Shown: positions 35,126 through 45,261 of the stretch, piece by piece
Numbering within the stretch: position 1 is the stretch's first letter
Layout: the number at the start of each line of letters is the position of its first letter
Assembly (NCBI GenBank): GCA_019635955.1
Contig: JAHBYL010000003.1
Location: forward strand, 46,633-110,632
From: Parvibaculum sp.
Lineage (GTDB): Bacteria; Pseudomonadota; Alphaproteobacteria; Parvibaculales; Parvibaculaceae
Direction of reading: 5' to 3'
Length of the DNA stretch: 64,000 bases
Translations under genes and position numbers: made by a program
The notes under the pieces: generated by a model
Database searches by the model: none
The model's input: the letters and a program-made list of their open reading frames with translations, nothing else
Told to the model about the DNA's origin: nothing

Positions 35126-36228
35126 GCCGCGCCTGCCTTCCGTCCCACGAATTCCGCAAGCGCCGCAACCACAAGGCGGTTCGCCTCTTCAGGCCCAACG
35201 GTGAGGCGCAGACAATCCGGAAGCCCGTAGCTCACCATCTGCCTCAGGATGAGCCCGCGCTTCATCAGGAAGGCGTCGGCGTCACGCGCCGTCCTGCCCT
35301 GCTCCGTCGGGAAGCGGATCAGCAGGAAGTTCGCAACGCTCGGCGCCACCTCGAGCCCGAGCTTGCCGATCTCTTCGGTGAGCCAGCCGAGCCACTTGTC
35401 GTTATGCGCGCGCGCCTTCTCGACATGCGCCGTATCGAGGATCGAGGCGACACCCGCCTTCAGCGCCGGGATCGAGACGTTGAAGGGTCCGCGAATACGG
35501 TTCACCACATCGCAGATATGCGCCGGCGCATACATCCAGCCGAGCCGCAGCGCCGCGAGGCCATAGATCTTCGAAAAGGTACGCGTCATCACGACATTTT
35601 CGCAGGTCGCGACGAGCTCGATTCCCGCTTCGTAATCGTTCCGGCCGACATATTCGCTATAGGCCGCATCGAGCACGAGCAGGATGTCCGGACGAAGACC
35701 CGCCTGCAGCCGGCGCACTTCGTCGGACGGCAGATAGCTCCCCGTCGGATTGTTCGGATTGGCGATGAACACGATCTTCGTCTTCGCCGTCACGGCGGCG
35801 AGGATCGCGTCCACATCCGTGCGGAGGTTCTTCTCCTTCACGATGATCGGCGTCGCGCCCGCCGCCTTGGTGACGATCGGATAGACGAGAAATCCGTGCT
35901 CCGTCGAAATCGCCTCGTCGCCCTCGCCGAGATAGGCCTGGGCGAGAAGATGCAGCAGCTCGTCTGAGCCCGCGCCGCAGACGATCCTGTCCGTCGCAAG
36001 CCCGTAGCGCTTGGCAATCGCGCTCCGCAGTTCTTCTGCGCCACCATCCGGATAGAGCTCCAGGCTTTGCGCCGCCGCAATGAATGCCTCGCGCGCATGC
36101 GGGCTCGGTCCCAGCGGCGTTTCATTCGCCGAGAGCTTGTAGACCTTGCCCGCTCCGTCCGCATTGGCGCGGCCGCCGACATAGGCTTCGATTTCGAGAA
36201 TGCCCTTCTGAGGCTCGGGACGTTTCAT
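35122..36228 (-). CDS. hisC: histidinol-phosphate/aromatic aminotransferase
   Basis: Fold-type I PLP aminotransferase of 368 residues. PLP lysine in [17 protein letters not shown] (about residue 217), [10 protein letters not shown], and DAAYSEYV (about 188-195) are the family motifs; [14 protein letters not shown] is the substrate-side start of HisC. Placement between tyrC and chorismate mutase suggests that it also, or mainly, transaminates aromatic precursors. ATG 36228 is chosen for a 7-base gap after the chorismate mutase stop; ATG 36246 would overlap that gene. Confidence 0.94.
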   Translation of the reverse strand: MKRPEPQKGILEIEAYVGGRANADGAGKVYKLSANETPLGPSPHAREAFIAAAQSLELYPDGGAEELRSAIAKRYGLATDRIVCGAGSDELLHLLAQAYLGEGDEAISTEHGFLVYPIVTKAAGATPIIVKEKNLRTDVDAILAAVTAKTKIVFIANPNNPTGSYLPSDEVRRLQAGLRPDILLVLDAAYSEYVGRNDYEAGIELVATCENVVMTRTFSKIYGLAALRLGWMYAPAHICDVVNRIRGPFNVSIPALKAGVASILDTAHVEKARAHNDKWLGWLTEEIGKLGLEVAPSVANFLLIRFPTEQGRTARDADAFLMKRGLILRQMVSYGLPDCLRLTVGPEEANRLVVAALAEFVGRKAGAA

Positions 36229-36235
36229 GATTTTC

Positions 36236-37132
36236 TCACTCGCCATCGCGCTCGATATGCAGCGGATTGGCATAACCACCGAGAAGCCGCGCATCGGTCA
36301 CAGGCTCTGCGACCATCGCCCGAAGCCGCTCGTCGCCGTCCTCGATATGGTACGGAAGCGCGAGAAGATAGAGATGCGACGCCGAACCATTTTCGACCTT
36401 CGCGCTCGCAATGCGGCGCCCCTCGAGCCCAGCGGCTTTTGCCAGCGCGGCCACGCGCGTATCGCTGAGGCTTTCCGTCGAGGAAATAGCCACAAGCGCC
36501 GTGTCGTCGCCCGTCCTGTCGAAGTCGCTATGCGCGAGCACCAGCGCACGCGCCGCCTCGGCATCTTTTTCGAGCTCCACGAAAGGAAGACGCGCCACGA
36601 TCCGCATGCCGGTCACACCGCCCGTCGCAAGTCCCACCCACCAGTGGTCGCCATCCCCGGCTTCGGGCTCCGGCAGGACGCCGACCGCGGAGCGGTCCTG
36701 CGAGACGCGGCGCAGCACTTCGCGCGCTTCGCCATGAAGCTCCATCGGCGTGGTCGAGCCGTAATAGTTCCGCGCCAGATCCCAGAAACCGAGCGCCTTG
36801 CCCTCGCCGCCATGGACATCGACCCGGAACGGCCCCTGTATCCGCGTCATGGCCGACATGATCTCGCGCCAGAGCCGCACCAGCACGCGGAGCGGCAGCC
36901 GTCCTCCATGGCGCGCCGCGAGCCGGCGCAGCACCTCGGCCTCCCGGCCCGGCCGGAAAGCCACGAAACTCCCCTCGCCCGCCTCGCTGGCGGCGCGTGC
37001 TTTAGCCTCGGCCACGGCGACGACGAGCTCCGTCCGCTTGAGCAGCAGGTCATGCAGCGCATCGTCGATGGCATCGATCTCCTTGCGGACATCGGCCAAG
37101 GCTTGCTGGGGCGTGGTCGTCTCGCTCGTCAT
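36236..37132 (-). CDS. chorismate mutase with an unusual C-terminal half
   Basis: Converts chorismate to prephenate. Residues 8-100 form an AroQ-type helical mutase domain: [30 protein letters not shown], then [14 protein letters not shown] and [16 protein letters not shown]. The remaining 195 residues look like a degenerate prephenate-dehydratase/ACT-like part: [33 protein letters not shown] and [14 protein letters not shown], but I see no TRF-type dehydratase active site. The length (298) is well above that of a single AroQ domain. First gene of the minus-strand aromatic operon. A regulatory role for the C-terminal half is my inference. Confidence 0.85.
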   Translation of the reverse strand: MTSETTTPQQALADVRKEIDAIDDALHDLLLKRTELVVAVAEAKARAASEAGEGSFVAFRPGREAEVLRRLAARHGGRLPLRVLVRLWREIMSAMTRIQGPFRVDVHGGEGKALGFWDLARNYYGSTTPMELHGEAREVLRRVSQDRSAVGVLPEPEAGDGDHWWVGLATGGVTGMRIVARLPFVELEKDAEAARALVLAHSDFDRTGDDTALVAISSTESLSDTRVAALAKAAGLEGRRIASAKVENGSASHLYLLALPYHIEDGDERLRAMVAEPVTDARLLGGYANPLHIERDGE

Positions 37133-37235
37133 TCTGCTTCACCGGACGAAATTCTGGTCCGCAAGACGAGCCTCTTGCCCTCCCCGCGGGAGGGCTATTC
37201 ATACGAGGGCAACCCATTAAAATCAAAAGAAAACA

Positions 37236-37264
37236 TTGACATTTCGGGGGGTGCATCCCTAGCT
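37236..37264 (+). promoter_or_regulatory. candidate promoter for metX
   Basis: Perfect -35 TTGACA (37236-37241), 17-base spacer and CTAGCT (37259-37264) as -10, about 75 bases before the metX ATG. A SAM-II-type leader does not appear in the 75 bases that follow. Confidence 0.5.
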
Positions 37265-37338
37265 ATGCAGCCTGTTTGGCGGGGGCCTGAGCGCCCGCTC
37301 CGGGGCCGCACAGCCGCCCTCAAGGGCCCAGAGGCGCT

Positions 37339-38544
37339 ATGAACACGATCGGCAAGGCCGGGCGCCCGGAGGGCGATTCCGGCCCCTACAGCACAGAGTT
37401 CGAGGAGGCCGGAATCCGGGTGCGGCGCGCACTGGCGACATTCGGCCCCGCCGAGCCGCTGGCGCTCGATTGCGGCGTGGAACTGAGCCCCTTCACCATC
37501 TCCTACGAGACCTATGGCGAACTCGATGCCGCGAAGTCGAACGTGGTCCTCGTCTGCCACGCGCTGACCGGCGACCAGTACGCCGCAAGCACCCAGCCCC
37601 ATACCGGCAAGCCCGGCTGGTGGACCTCCATGATCGGCCCTGGCAAGCCCATCGACACCGACCGCTTTTTCGTGATCTGCCAGAATGTCATCGGCGGCTG
37701 CATGGGAACGACCGGCCCCCGGGATATCGACCCGTCGACGGGGCGCCCCTACGGCCTCGATTTTCCTGTCATCACCATTGCGGACATGGTCCGCGCCCAG
37801 GCCATGCTGCTCGACAAGCTCGGCATCGGCGAGATTTTCTGCGTCATCGGCGGCTCCATGGGCGGCATGCAGGTGCTGCAATGGGCGGCTGCCTATCCCG
37901 ACCGCGTCTTCTCCGCGATCCCGATTGCGACCGCCGCGCGCCATTCGGCCCAGAACATCGCCTTCCATGAAGTCGGCCGCCAGGCAATCATGGCCGACCC
38001 GGAATGGAAGCAGGGCGCCTATCTCGCGCATGGCACGAACCCTGCGAAGGGCCTTGCCGTCGCGCGCATGGCCGCGCATATCACCTATCTCTCGGAAGCG
38101 GCGCTGCACCGCAAGTTCGGCCGCAACTTGCAGGACCGCGACAGCATCACCTATGGCTTCGACGCCGATTTCCAGATCGAAAGCTATCTGCGCCATCAGG
38201 GCTCGACCTTCGTCGACCGTTTCGATGCGAATTCCTATCTCTACATCACCCGCGCCATGGATTATTTCGATCTCGCGGCCGATTTCGGCGGCGTGCTCGC
38301 GAATGCCTTCAGGGGCACGAAGTCCCGCTTCTGCGTCGTCTCCTTCACCAGCGACTGGCTGTTTCCGACGTCGGACAACCGCCAGATCGTGCATGCGCTG
38401 AACGCGGCGGCGGCGAAAGTGAGCTTCGTCGAGATCAAGACCGACAAGGGTCATGATGCCTTCCTGCTCGACGAGCCGGAAATGTTCGCGACCTTGCGCG
38501 GCTTCATCGGCAGCGCCGCGCGCGCAAAGGGCATCGGCGCATGA
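37339..38544 (+). CDS. metX: homoserine O-acetyltransferase
   Basis: Acylates homoserine in methionine synthesis, 401 residues, alpha/beta-hydrolase fold. Nucleophile serine in [14 protein letters not shown] (about 173), catalytic Asp in [12 protein letters not shown] and His in [14 protein letters not shown] complete the triad. [11 protein letters not shown] and [14 protein letters not shown] are MetX signatures. Acetyl versus succinyl donor cannot be fixed by sight. AGAGG precedes the ATG. metW overlaps its stop (ATGA). Confidence 0.95.
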   Translation: MNTIGKAGRPEGDSGPYSTEFEEAGIRVRRALATFGPAEPLALDCGVELSPFTISYETYGELDAAKSNVVLVCHALTGDQYAASTQPHTGKPGWWTSMIGPGKPIDTDRFFVICQNVIGGCMGTTGPRDIDPSTGRPYGLDFPVITIADMVRAQAMLLDKLGIGEIFCVIGGSMGGMQVLQWAAAYPDRVFSAIPIATAARHSAQNIAFHEVGRQAIMADPEWKQGAYLAHGTNPAKGLAVARMAAHITYLSEAALHRKFGRNLQDRDSITYGFDADFQIESYLRHQGSTFVDRFDANSYLYITRAMDYFDLAADFGGVLANAFRGTKSRFCVVSFTSDWLFPTSDNRQIVHALNAAAAKVSFVEIKTDKGHDAFLLDEPEMFATLRGFIGSAARAKGIGA

Positions 38545-39167
38545 GCGGCATGTCGGGGCATGTCGATGGCCGCATCGACCTCGATCTCATCGCGGAGATG
38601 ATCGCGCCGGGCTCGCGCGTGCTCGATGTCGGCTGCGGCGATGGCGATCTTCTTGCATTGCTCCAGTCGAAGAAGAATGTGGATGGCCGTGGCGTCGAAC
38701 TCAGCCAGGAAGGCGTGAACGCCTCGGTGACGCGGGGCCTTGCCGTGGTGCAGGGCGACGCCGATACCGATCTTGCCGACTATCCGGACGACGCCTTCGA
38801 CTATGTGATCCTCAGCCAGACCATCCAGGCGACGCGCAATCCGAAGGAAGTGCTGCGCGCCATGAAACGCATCGGCAGGCGCGTCGTCGTCTCCTTCCCG
38901 AATTTCGGCAATTGGCGCGTCCGCCTGAAGCTGCTCTTCGACGGCCGCATGCCGGAAACCCGGTCGCTCGGTCATAGCTGGTATGACACGCCGAACATCC
39001 ATCTCTGTACGTTGCTCGACTTCGCCGCCCTCTGCGACGACCTCGGCCTCGATATCGAGGATGCGGTGATCCTGACCGGCGACAAGGCGCGGCGGATTTC
39101 AAATCCCGGCACGCTGGCCAACCTCTTCGCAAGCGACGCCGTCTTTCTCCTGTCGCGGCGGAACTGA
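38541..39167 (+). CDS. metW: methionine biosynthesis protein MetW
   Basis: A 208-residue class I methyltransferase-like protein that works with MetX in many proteobacteria. SAM-type motif I is [17 protein letters not shown] (about 25-41), and the MetW phrase [22 protein letters not shown] follows, then [13 protein letters not shown] and [21 protein letters not shown]. Its start overlaps the metX stop, so the two are coupled. Whether it methylates anything is not known. Confidence 0.94.
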   Translation: MSGMSGHVDGRIDLDLIAEMIAPGSRVLDVGCGDGDLLALLQSKKNVDGRGVELSQEGVNASVTRGLAVVQGDADTDLADYPDDAFDYVILSQTIQATRNPKEVLRAMKRIGRRVVVSFPNFGNWRVRLKLLFDGRMPETRSLGHSWYDTPNIHLCTLLDFAALCDDLGLDIEDAVILTGDKARRISNPGTLANLFASDAVFLLSRRN

Positions 39168-39170
39168 GCC

Positions 39171-39932
39171 TCAGCCCTTTTCGAGCGGCGTCACGCGCGG
39201 CGCGGGCACAGGCGCCGGCATCGGCGCGATGGCCCTCACCCGTGCCTTGGCGCGCGCGGTGAGGGAAGGCTGCGAGGCGGCATAAATCTGCTTTGTGGCT
39301 TCGACCAGGATAACGCCTGAAAAACGCGGCCAGAGCACTTGCCCTGCCCTTTCCCATGCAGCGGCGGAGCGAACGAGCGGGCGCCAGTCGAAAGGCGGCG
39401 CGAAAAGCGCAACCTCCCAGGCGGATGGCGAGAACATGGATTCCCGCAGGAGCTGTGTGAGCTGCCCGCGCGAGAACGGCTGACCGTGACCGAACGGCGT
39501 CGCATCGCGCCGCGCCCAGAGACCCCGCCGGTTCGGCACCACGATGAGCACGCGGCCCCCCGGCGCGAGCACGCGCCAAACCTGCCGCAACATGCCGCGC
39601 ATCGCCTCGCTCGCCTCAAGCCCATGGATAACGAGTACACGATCCATGCTCTCTTCGGGAAGCGGCAGTTCGAGCTCATCGACAAGGCCGGTGAGGCATT
39701 TTCCTTCCGCCGGCCAGCGCATCACGCCCTGCCGCGCCGGCATGAGGCCGATCACGCGCTGCGCCTCCCCGAGCCAGGGTGCAAGATAGGGCGTCGCGAA
39801 GCCGAGCCCGAGCACATTGAGCCCGCGCAGATTGGGCCAGAGCTTTGCGATACGCCCGGCAATATGCCGCTGCGCGACACGCCCCAGCGCCCGCCCGTAA
39901 AAATCCCTGAGGTCGATCACGTCCATATGCAT
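39171..39932 (-). CDS. methyltransferase-fold protein
   Basis: A 253-residue class I SAM-methyltransferase-like protein of alphaproteobacteria. The glycine-rich motif I is altered (LNVLGLGFATPYLAPWL rather than xxDxGCGxG), while the strand-4 and post-motif parts are normal: MDRVLVIHGLEASEAMRGML and RVLAPGGRVLIVVPNRRGLW. The C-terminus is a proline-rich tail (IAPMPAPVPAPRVTP). It is divergent from gloB, a pairing I recall from related genomes. SAM binding and any substrate are uncertain. Confidence 0.85.
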   Translation of the reverse strand: MHMDVIDLRDFYGRALGRVAQRHIAGRIAKLWPNLRGLNVLGLGFATPYLAPWLGEAQRVIGLMPARQGVMRWPAEGKCLTGLVDELELPLPEESMDRVLVIHGLEASEAMRGMLRQVWRVLAPGGRVLIVVPNRRGLWARRDATPFGHGQPFSRGQLTQLLRESMFSPSAWEVALFAPPFDWRPLVRSAAAWERAGQVLWPRFSGVILVEATKQIYAASQPSLTARAKARVRAIAPMPAPVPAPRVTPLEKG

Positions 39933-39969
39933 GGGCAGAGTCTAGCAAATTTCATTGGTGCGTGCCGGG

Positions 39970-39998
39970 TTCACGCGGGGGGTGAAGCGCACTAGGTT
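39970..39998 (+). promoter_or_regulatory. candidate promoter for gloB
   Basis: -35 TTCACG (39970-39975), 17-base spacer and -10 TAGGTT (39993-39998), about 50 bases before gloB. The -10 is the same hexamer as in the etfBA promoter. Confidence 0.45.
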
Positions 39999-40048
39999 AG
40001 TCGGATCACGCTAAAGAACCGGAAATGAAGACGGCGCGGAGGACTTCC

Positions 40049-40819
40049 ATGGCCAGGCTCGAAATCCACCAGTTTCCCTGTCTGAACGACAATTACGGCT
40101 ATCTCGTCCACGAACCTTCATCGGGCGCGACCGCGGCTATCGACACGCCGGACGTGAAGCCGATCCTCGATGCGCTGGCGGCAAAGGGCTGGAAGCTGAC
40201 CCACATCTTCAACACGCATCACCATTTCGACCATGCGGGCGGCAATCTTGAACTCAAGGAAAAGTCCGGCTGCATAGTGATCGGCCCGAAAGGCGAGCAG
40301 GATAAAATCCCCGGCATCGACCGTGCCGTCGGCGAAGGCGACATCGTCGAGCTCGGTGCCGCGCGCGCCCGTGTGATCGACGTGCCGGGCCACACAAGCG
40401 GCCACATCGCCTACAGCTTCGGCGATGAGCACATCGCCTTTGTCGGCGATACGCTCTTCGCGCTCGGCTGCGGCCGCCTCTTCGAAGGTACGCCGCAACA
40501 GATGTGGACCTCGCTCGGCAAGCTCATGGCGCTGCCGGACGACACGACCGTCTATTGCGCGCATGAATACACGCAGTCGAATGCCCGTTTCGCCCTCACG
40601 GTCGAGCCGCAGAACGCAGCGCTCGCTGCCCGCGCAAAGGAGGTCGACGAGAAGCGCGCCCGCGGGGAATGGACGGTGCCCACAACCATCGGCCTCGAAA
40701 AAGCGACCAATCCGTTCCTCCGCGCAGCAAGCCGCGATCTCCGCCGCACCATCGGCCTCGAAGGCGCATCGGATGTCGAGGTCTTCGCTGAAACGCGGAA
40801 AAGAAAGGACAACTTCTGA
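40049..40819 (+). CDS. gloB: hydroxyacylglutathione hydrolase (glyoxalase II)
   Basis: Zinc metallo-beta-lactamase-fold hydrolase that splits S-lactoylglutathione in methylglyoxal detoxification. The protein has 256 residues. Metal motif THHHFDHAGG (about 57-66), histidine in VPGHTSGHIAY, aspartate in FVGDTLFALGCGRLFEG and late CAHEYTQSNARFA are all present. ATG 40049 follows GGAGGA; the in-frame ATG 40025 lacks a site. It overlaps nothing and is followed by a cupin gene one base later. Confidence 0.96.
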   Translation: MARLEIHQFPCLNDNYGYLVHEPSSGATAAIDTPDVKPILDALAAKGWKLTHIFNTHHHFDHAGGNLELKEKSGCIVIGPKGEQDKIPGIDRAVGEGDIVELGAARARVIDVPGHTSGHIAYSFGDEHIAFVGDTLFALGCGRLFEGTPQQMWTSLGKLMALPDDTTVYCAHEYTQSNARFALTVEPQNAALAARAKEVDEKRARGEWTVPTTIGLEKATNPFLRAASRDLRRTIGLEGASDVEVFAETRKRKDNF

Positions 40820-40820
40820 T

Positions 40821-41261
40821 ATGCCCGGCCTTCCCGGAGACCTGAGCGCGGACGCCATCGTCGACATGCTGGACATGCAGCCCCATCCCGAAGGCGGCCA
40901 TTTCGTGGAAACCTTCCGCGATGCGGGTGGCGGCACCCGCGCTCATTCGACGGCGATCTACTACCTTCTCCGGGAGGGCGAGCGCTCGCACTGGCACCGT
41001 GTCGATGCGGCCGAAGTCTGGCACTGGTATGCGGGCGGGCCCCTCGCCCTCTCGCTTTATGAAGAGGGCGCGGCCCTGCAGACGCGCCTGCTCGGCCAGA
41101 ACCTCGAGGCGGGCGAACGGCCGCAGATCGTCATCCCGCCGCAGATATGGCAGGCCGCCGAGCCGCTGGGGCTCTGGACGCTGGTCGGCTGCACCGTTGC
41201 CCCGGGTTTCGAGTTTGGCGGCTTCGAAATGGCCGAGCCTGGCTGGCATCCCGGCCGCTAG
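40821..41261 (+). CDS. cupin protein, DUF985 type
   Basis: A 146-residue single-domain beta-barrel protein. DUF985 (cupin_5) phrases are visible: LDMQPHPEGGHFVETFRD, STAIYYLLREGERSHWHRVDAAEVWHWYAG and the C-terminal TVAPGFEFGGFEMA. The His and Glu residues around SHWH could bind a metal. It starts one base after the gloB stop, so the pair is cotranscribed. Function is unknown. Confidence 0.9.
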   Translation: MPGLPGDLSADAIVDMLDMQPHPEGGHFVETFRDAGGGTRAHSTAIYYLLREGERSHWHRVDAAEVWHWYAGGPLALSLYEEGAALQTRLLGQNLEAGERPQIVIPPQIWQAAEPLGLWTLVGCTVAPGFEFGGFEMAEPGWHPGR

Positions 41262-41296
41262 GGTCCATTTTCCTCTGAACCTGTGGCAGGCGCGCT

Positions 41297-41325
41297 CTGG
41301 CCGCCTCGGGGCGGGCGGCTAGACT
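41297..41325 (+). promoter_or_regulatory. weak candidate promoter for the polysaccharide deacetylase
   Basis: CTGGCC (41297-41302), 17-base spacer and TAGACT (41320-41325), ahead of the GTG at 41364. The -35 is poor; the call rests on the -10 hexamer shared with other genes here. Confidence 0.3.
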
Positions 41326-41363
41326 GCGGGCAGACACACCAACGGTCCGTGGGGGGCTTCGAG

Positions 41364-42278
41364 GTGAAACCGGTTCTCGCCATTGTGGCCTTTTGCGCCG
41401 CGCTCGCCTGCGCGAGCCTGCCTGCGGGCGCCGTCGAGACCTGCCCGGGCGATCCCACCGCGCCTGCAGATACCCCCGCAATCCGCATCGATACGAAGGG
41501 CGGCCCGGCGCTCGGTGCCATGCAATACCCCCGAACCGCGCCGCTCGCCGCCAAGCAAGTCGCCTTCACCTTCGACGACGGCCCCAATCCCGATACGACG
41601 CCCATCATCCTCGATATTCTCGACCGACATTGCGTGAAGGCGACCTTCTTCATCATCGGCATCTATGCCGAGCGTCACCCCGAGATCGTCCGCGACATCG
41701 CCGCGCGCGGCCACACCATCGGCACGCATACCTGGTCGCATCCGAACAATCTGCGGCACCTCTCGCTCGCCAGCGCGCAGCGCGAAATCCGCCGTGGCTT
41801 CGAGGCTGCGGAACAGGCGCTTGCGCCCGCCTCGGAGGAAAGCCGTTTGCGCCTGCTGCCCTTTTTCCGCTTCCCCGGCCTCAACGACAGCCCGGCGCTG
41901 ATCGGCTGGCTCGGCGCCCGCAACATAGCCACGCTCTCCTGCGAATTCGGCTCCGACGACTGGCGCCAGATCGGGCCCGCCGAGGTGAAGCGCCGCACCA
42001 TGCGCAACATCGCCTCGGTCGGACGCGGCATCCTCATCATGCACGACACGAAGCCCCGCACTGCGGAAGCGCTCTCATCGCTGATCGTCTCGCTCCGCCA
42101 GCAGGGCTATGAAATCGTGCAACTGGAAGCAGGCGACGATGCGCGCGAGCTGGCCGCCGCCGTGCCCGACCCCTTGCTCGGCGCCATCAGGCGCGCGGAG
42201 GCGCCTTCCGCGCCTCTGTCCGCCGCCCTCGCGCCTTTGACAAATCCTTCGCTTGAGACGGCGGAGAGCCTCCGCTAG
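41364..42278 (+). CDS. exported polysaccharide deacetylase
   Basis: A 304-residue NodB-fold protein with a signal peptide (about 1-22). Catalytic Asp and metal Asp are in AFTFDDGPNPDTTP, and the metal histidines in IGTHTWSHPNN; the late catalytic motifs are FFRFPGLND and GILIMHDTKPRTAEAL. It could deacetylate peptidoglycan or another glycan in the periplasm. GTG 41364 is chosen because it opens directly on the signal peptide and follows GGGGG. A DUF882 gene comes 9 bases after its stop. Confidence 0.9.
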   Translation: MKPVLAIVAFCAALACASLPAGAVETCPGDPTAPADTPAIRIDTKGGPALGAMQYPRTAPLAAKQVAFTFDDGPNPDTTPIILDILDRHCVKATFFIIGIYAERHPEIVRDIAARGHTIGTHTWSHPNNLRHLSLASAQREIRRGFEAAEQALAPASEESRLRLLPFFRFPGLNDSPALIGWLGARNIATLSCEFGSDDWRQIGPAEVKRRTMRNIASVGRGILIMHDTKPRTAEALSSLIVSLRQQGYEIVQLEAGDDARELAAAVPDPLLGAIRRAEAPSAPLSAALAPLTNPSLETAESLR

Positions 42279-42287
42279 CCTTTGCCC

Positions 42288-42941
42288 ATGACCGGAACGC
42301 GCAAGAAAACGCCGAAGCCAAGCCGCCGCGATGTCCTTCATCTCGGTGCGGGCGCCGCTGCGCTCCTCGTCCTGCCCTCGATCGCCATGCCGTCGATCGT
42401 CCGGGCCGAGACGCCCTACAAGAAATCGCTCCGCATGCAGAGCCTGAATTCCGGCGAAAAGCTCGACATCACTTTCTGGACGGATCAAGGCTATGATGCG
42501 GATGCGCTGAAGCGTATGTCATGGTTCATGCGAGATTTGCGCACCGGCGAAGTGCATGACGTCCATCCGGGGCTGCTCGACCTTCTCTGGGAGATCGACA
42601 GCCACACGCGCTCGAAGAATCCCATCTACACCATGTCGGGCTATCGCTCGCCGAAGACGAACGACTGGCTGAACAAGCGCGGCCATGGCGTCGATCCGGG
42701 CAGTTTCCATATGCGCGGCATGGCGATCGACGTGACGCAGAATTTCGCCGATACGGAAGAATTCTACCGCGTGGCAAAGAAGCTCGGCAAAGGCGGCGCG
42801 GGCTACTACCCGACAAAGACGCCTTATGTCCATGTCGATATCGGACCGCTCGACAACTGGGTCTATCCCGGCATGCCGCGCCCGGACCGCGACGAGGAAT
42901 ACGACCTGCTGCAGTCCGTCGCCGAAACGAAGGAAAGCTGA
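42288..42941 (+). CDS. Tat-exported DUF882 (M15-like) cell-wall protein
   Basis: A 217-residue protein with a twin-arginine signal (PSRRDVLHLGAGAAALL, residues 12-28). The mature part matches DUF882/peptidase M15A, the YcbK group: metal ligands appear in SFHMRGMAIDVT (His, Asp) and TPYVHVDIG (His). Family members cut or bind murein peptides. Twin-arginine export implies folding before transport. ATG 42288 is used rather than the in-frame TTG two codons earlier. It ends at a terminator shared with phbB. Confidence 0.9.
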   Translation: MTGTRKKTPKPSRRDVLHLGAGAAALLVLPSIAMPSIVRAETPYKKSLRMQSLNSGEKLDITFWTDQGYDADALKRMSWFMRDLRTGEVHDVHPGLLDLLWEIDSHTRSKNPIYTMSGYRSPKTNDWLNKRGHGVDPGSFHMRGMAIDVTQNFADTEEFYRVAKKLGKGGAGYYPTKTPYVHVDIGPLDNWVYPGMPRPDRDEEYDLLQSVAETKES

Positions 42942-42945
42942 AATG

Positions 42946-42976
42946 AAAACGCCCCGGAAATTTTCCGGGGCGTTTT
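42946..42976. terminator. shared terminator between DUF882 gene and phbB
   Basis: A 12-bp stem (42946-42957 with 42965-42976) around an A/T loop. A-run on one arm and T-run on the other make it usable from both sides, which suits convergent genes. Confidence 0.85.
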
Positions 42977-42995
42977 GCTATCCATGCAGGCGGGA

Positions 42996-43721
42996 TCACC
43001 CGGCAATATATTGCGCGCCGTTCGCCGTGATCGTCGCGCCGGTGATGAAGCCCGCCTTCTCGTCGGCGAGGAAACTCACGCAATGCGCGATCTCCTCCGC
43101 CTTGCCGAGGCGGCCGACGGGAATGGTCGCGATAATGCCGTCGAGCACTTTCTCCGGCACGGCTGCCACCATATCCGTGTCTATATAGCCGGGCGCGATG
43201 CAGTTTACCGTGATGCCCTTCTTCGCCACTTCCTGCGCCAGCGCCTTGGTGAAGCCGATCACACCGGCCTTCGCCGCCGAATAATTCGTCTGGCCCATCT
43301 GGCCCTTCTGGCCGTTGATCGACGAGATATTGATGATCCGCCCGAATCCGCGTTCGCGCATCCCGTTGATGAGCGGCTGGCACATGTTGAACATCGAATC
43401 GAGATCGACGGCGATCACCTCGCGCCATTGCTGCGGCGTCATCTTGTGGAGCATCCCGTCCCGCGTGATGCCCGCATTGTTGACCAGCACATCGACGGGG
43501 CCGAGTGCGGCTTCAACTGCCGCAATTCCCTTCGCGCAATCGTCGTAGTCGCCGACATTCCACTTGAAGGTCTCGATGCCGGTTTCCTTTGCAAAGGCCG
43601 CAGCCGCCTCCGCATTGCCGGCATAGTTCGCCGCCACCTTGTATCCCTTGTCGCGTAGCGCCAGGGAAATCGCGGCGCCGATGCCGCGCGTGCCGCCCGT
43701 TACGAGCGCAACCTTGTTCAT
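42996..43721 (-). CDS. phbB: acetoacetyl-CoA reductase
   Basis: NADPH-dependent reduction of acetoacetyl-CoA to (R)-3-hydroxybutyryl-CoA for polyhydroxybutyrate, 241 residues. SDR motifs: cofactor loop TGGTRGIGAAIS (residues 8-19), NNAGITRDGMLHKM, catalytic Ser in RIINISSINGQ, and YxxxK in TNYSAAKAG (about residue 150). FGRIINISSINGQKGQ(F/M)GQTNYSA is a PhbB-specific run that separates it from FabG. It follows phbA on the same strand. Confidence 0.95.
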   Translation of the reverse strand: MNKVALVTGGTRGIGAAISLALRDKGYKVAANYAGNAEAAAAFAKETGIETFKWNVGDYDDCAKGIAAVEAALGPVDVLVNNAGITRDGMLHKMTPQQWREVIAVDLDSMFNMCQPLINGMRERGFGRIINISSINGQKGQMGQTNYSAAKAGVIGFTKALAQEVAKKGITVNCIAPGYIDTDMVAAVPEKVLDGIIATIPVGRLGKAEEIAHCVSFLADEKAGFITGATITANGAQYIAG

Positions 43722-43802
43722 TGTCGAAAGCCCTTATTGCTGAAGTTCAAACGCGCGGAGCCCCGCGAAGAGGTCTCCTCCCTCCTGCCACCTCGGGCCT
43801 TT

Positions 43803-44993
<1,191 letters not shown>

Positions 44994-45128
44994 GGCTCTG
45001 CTCCCTGGAACCGGCCCGGGCGTCGGGCCGCATGATATTGGCCGCGCGGCCCGGCGAAACACCGCTCTCCTCTTCCCGGCTTCATGGAATGCCGGGACGG
45101 CTGTTTTCGGTGCATCGCAATGCGGGAC

Positions 45129-45141
45129 TTGCGCAGCGCAA
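45129..45141. promoter_or_regulatory. perfect 13-bp palindrome between phbA and phaR, candidate PhaR operator
   Basis: TTGCGC-A-GCGCAA at the centre of the divergent phbA/phaR region. PhaR-type regulators are described as binding TGC/GCA-rich palindromes, so this is the best operator candidate here. It lies 136 bases before phbA and 121 before phaR. Confidence 0.35.
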
Positions 45142-45261
45142 CAATACCGCGTCACAATGCCGAAAGACAGGGGCAAGGAACCCGCCGGCAATGCAAATTG
45201 CCAGATCTGAGGGGATAAGGGTTCCGCCGGGTATAAGCTCTAGCGAGAGAGTGGGAAAGCC

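Noticed and set aside
37265..37338. SAM-II or other S-adenosylmethionine riboswitch before metX
   Set aside because: The conserved cores of SAM-II are not present; only G+C-rich short stems are visible.
42282..42287. TTG start two codons before the DUF882 gene
   Set aside because: ATG 42288 gives a normal Tat signal; the TTG adds two residues without a better ribosome-binding site.
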